From Ulota crispa (lineage: Eukaryota > Streptophyta > Bryopsida > Orthotrichales > Orthotrichaceae): a stretch of 64,000 bases of DNA. Shown piece after piece: positions 61,638-64,000 of this stretch; position 1 is the stretch's first letter; the number at the start of each line of letters is the position of its first letter. Below the pieces are notes generated by a model. The model had not been told where the DNA came from. It worked only from the letters and a program-made list of their open reading frames with translations, and did no database searches. The stretch covers positions 17,526,358-17,590,357 of the forward strand of contig OY987244.1 of NCBI GenBank assembly GCA_963920765.1, read 5' to 3'. A program made the position numbers and the translations under genes.

Positions 61638-62045
61638 AGGAATTTATATGTGTACCACACCCTTTCAATTACTATACCACACCTCAGGGAAAATTTTAGA
61701 TTTCTGCCATCAAAAATATGAGTTTGAGAACTTAGAATTTAGATTTGGACTTAGAGACCATGATTTAATTTAGAACCATAAAAAAAGTTGCAATTCAACA
61801 ACACCCCATGAAAAGGTTTAGCTAGGGAGAAAAGTGTTATTTTTAGTTTTGTTTGTAAAAGATAAGCTTTTTCATTGGGTGTTGTTGAATTGCAACTTCT
61901 TTTGTGGTTCTAGACTAAACATGGTTTCTAAGTCCAAATCTGAATTCAAAATTCTCAAATTCAGCTTTTTGATGGTAGAAATCTAAAATTTTTCCTGAGG
62001 GTGTGGTATAGTAATTGAAAGGGTGTGGTACACATATCAATTCCC
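61638..62045. mobile_element. Hairpin element Z (about 400 bp) between TA repeats
   Basis: The left arm AGGAATTTATATGTGTACCA and the right arm TGGTACACATATCAATTCCC are inverted copies and extend inward for about 180 bp (shared CCCTTTCAATTACTATACCA). TATATATA lies on the left and a (TA)n tract on the right. The terminal AGG(G)AATT matches elements X and Y. Confidence 0.75.
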
Positions 62046-62052
62046 TATATAT

Positions 62053-62119
<67 letters not shown>

Positions 62120-62144
62120 TATACATATATATATGTATATATAT

Positions 62145-62176
<32 letters not shown>

Positions 62177-62203
62177 GCATATACATATATATATGTATAT
62201 ATA
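62046..62203 (+). repeat. (TA)n microsatellite blocks with a duplicated TGCATATACATATATATGTA core
   Basis: Long TA runs are interrupted twice by the same core, at about 62116 and 62175. Long Tyr/Ile frames here are repeat translations. Confidence 0.95.
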
Positions 62204-62264
62204 ACAAAATGAGATTTACCAATTTGGCAATCTTTTTACCACCTGAGTAAATAAACATGCGTAG

Positions 62265-62400
62265 GCGTGAGTAAAAAACTTGCATAGGTAAAAATTTGCA
62301 TAGGTGAAAATTTGCATAGGTGAAAATCTGTGTAGGTAAAATTTGCGTGAGAAAAAAAGGTATGGGTAAATATTGTATGTGTAAAAATGCATGAGTAAAC
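62265..62400 (+). repeat. Degenerate 17-bp tandem repeat (GCATAGGTGAAAATTT)
   Basis: About six to eight units of TTGCATAGGTRAAAAT and decayed forms. It is seen from 62280 and fades by 62400, with scattered relatives to about 62530. Confidence 0.75.
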
Positions 62401-62837
62401 AATAAAAAATACAACAAAACTACTGGCATAAAAAACAAAAATATGTAAAAAAGTTGCATGGGCAAAAAATAAACAATATTTTGCTATGCAAGAAAACATT
62501 AGCAACCATTGTGTTGCGCAGGTAAAATACTATGTGAGTATAAAACTAAAATTGCTTTATTGCAAAGAAATGTTTTGTAAATCAAAACAAGTATTTTACT
62601 GGCATGGGTAAAGTTTGAAATTGGATTAGTGGATAAAAATAATAAAACAAAACATTCTTGTAGGAAAAATATTTTGCATGTTTGAGTTTGAATTTATTTT
62701 GCATCCCATCAAACCAATAGGTGCCTAATTGGAGTGCACGGATAAAATTCATAATTATTTTCTTGCAAGGGAAATGTTATGCGTACTTGGGCCTAAAATC
62801 ATTTTGCATCCTATTTGACCAACATGTGCCTATAATA

Positions 62838-62841
<4 letters not shown>

Positions 62842-62896
<55 letters not shown>
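62842..62896 (+). repeat. (TA)n microsatellite at the left border of element Y
   Basis: GTGTGTGTA followed by about 24 TA units, ending exactly where GGGAATTGC begins. Confidence 0.95.
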
Positions 62897-62899
<3 letters not shown>

Positions 62900-63686
62900 A
62901 ATTGCTGAAGTCACACCCAAAACTACTAATGACACACCCCTTGTAAGCATGCAATTTGAAAATTTAATTAATTATTTTGGGTTCATGCCACCTATCATTC
63001 ATCCAATCATTGCATTACCACCTCCTTAACCCCTAAACGCCCATGAGGACAATTATCATCCTCTGGCCCTGAAAAAAAATTGTACAACAAAAAAAAGTTG
63101 TTCTTCATCTATTTTTTTCCAAAGTGACCGTAAACACATGATCCATCATAAAAGGCAAAAAATCATCTTATTAAATATGCTCATATTTTTAGGTAACCCA
63201 AATTGTGAGAAAATTCAAAATCATGGTGTTAGGTCCCAAGCTGCCCTTATTGCAATTTTCATGAGGTCGGCATGCACTATTGACTTTTGAAACTTTTAGA
63301 AGCAATACTTTTGGTGCCCATCAACCAAGACAATGTTGAAGCTATAGTAAAAGTACTGTTGAACCTATAGTGTGGGCAGGCCACGGCCACCCACTGGTCC
63401 TTTAAGGGTTAAAAGAAAATAGAACAAATACAAATTTTTGTTCAAATTTTATTGCACCATTAGTATCTTTTTGTTGTATTTTTGCTTAAAGGAACTCAAA
63501 ACTTTTATAGTTTTAGTTTCAAATTCAAGCACCTGCAAATTTTTTAAATACAGCCTAAAACTGATAGAGGTGAAAAACATCTATTGATTCAAGTCAAAAA
63601 AATCAACATTAAATGCTCACACTCATGCTGAAAGTACACCTCAAGGTGTGGCATTAGCAATTTTGGGTGTAGCTTTTACAATTCCC
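62897..63686. mobile_element. Microsatellite-associated element Y (790 bp), containing element C
   Basis: The left end GGGAATTGCTGAAGTCACAC directly abuts (TA)n. The right end, read inverted, is GGGAATTGTAAAAGCTACAC, with AATTGCTAAT/ACTACTAAT and ACACACC/CCACACC continuing the inverted repeat to about 45 bp. The interior matches element X outside the 63030-63408 insertion. The right flank is TTAAAC, not a TA tract, so only one side is microsatellite. Confidence 0.75.
63030..63408 (+). mobile_element. TTAA-flanked miniature element C (379 bp), nested in element Y
   Basis: TTAA (63026-63029) precedes CCCCTAAACGCCCATGAGG. The end, ACTGGTCCTTTAAGGG, is followed by TTAA (63409-63412). It is the better-preserved homologue of element B (3028-3409), in the same orientation. 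Its insertion splits element Y, so it moved after Y was in place. Confidence 0.85.
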
Positions 63687-63689
63687 TTA

Positions 63690-64000
63690 AACTATTGCAT
63701 GCTTAAACATCAATTGACTAAGTGTCATTAATTGTTATACTTTTTAAAATTTTCAAAAGCATCATATAAATAAAATGAAATACATCATTTCTTCTAAATA
63801 ACTTTAAAAAAAAATTGGCAACCACATGTAAAAAATAAAAATAAAACTGAATTTGTATTCTAATACATCTCAGTTATTGATATTTGAACGAGTAAATATT
63901 AGCATATCAAGTTTCTTGTTAGTGCAATCTTTAAAATTAATGTACTTGAAATGGTTGCTAGATTGTTGATTGTCAATATACTGATACAATTCTTGCTAGT
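63690..64000. other. AT-rich sequence to the window edge, no gene seen
   Basis: No coding frame or repeat boundary recognised. Confidence 0.5.

Noticed and set aside
61915..62465. Tyr/Ile-rich frames on both strands
   Set aside because: They translate TA microsatellites and the 17-bp repeat; no protein-like part remains outside them.
62897..63686. A full autonomous transposon in element Y
   Set aside because: The interior is non-coding and homologous to X; no transposase frame on either strand.

Overview
This is a nuclear window from a land plant. The evidence is spliced genes with GT-AG introns, a two-domain B3 transcription factor, a plant-type tripeptidyl peptidase II, plant transposon ends (CACTACAAGAAAA; TTA-flanked Tourist-like elements; Ty1/copia) and a eukaryotic tRNA-Asn. 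Intergenic DNA is very AT-rich and clearly separate from the more GC-balanced genes, which would fit a non-seed plant such as a moss, but the species cannot be fixed from sequence alone.

Layout. 1-5.9 kb: gene-free, with an 83-bp tandem repeat and two TTAA-flanked miniature elements. 5.9-7.4 kb: a twin-CX9C (CHCH) mitochondrial protein gene behind a duplicated promoter/5' leader. 8.5-11.2 kb, minus: a REM-like double-B3 protein with a poly-Asn tract. 11.8-22.7 kb: a gene desert with large inverted-repeat elements, a copia RNase H/LTR remnant and a G-rich minisatellite. 22.8-24.2 kb: three Tourist-like MITEs end to end, sharing TTA sites. 24.3-27.9 kb, plus: an OTU-family cysteine protease gene (possible deubiquitinase). 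28-31.3 kb: empty. 31.4-33.7 kb: an intronless alpha/beta-hydrolase gene between short direct repeats, with possible unknown minus-strand exons behind it. 34.8-36.7 kb: small repeats and a tRNA-Asn. 38-50.5 kb, minus: a tripeptidyl peptidase II gene of about 35 exons, with an unusual N-terminal extension. 52-52.6 kb: decayed coding sequence. 52.9-56.1 kb, minus: a seven-exon KH-RING protein gene with MEX-3-like domain order. 57.8-64 kb: satellites, microsatellites and three elements sharing AGGGAATT-type ends, set in TA-rich repeats.

The genes do not form an operon or an obvious pathway. A loose theme is protein turnover (TPP2, OTU, RING), but adjacency in a plant nucleus is weak evidence. 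No complete autonomous transposon was seen. The most distinctive material is a family of miniature elements with TTAA flanks and CCC...GGG ends (piggyBac-like geometry), a hairpin family with a 9-bp target duplication placed in or beside genes, the TPP2 N-terminal extension, and the KH-RING protein.
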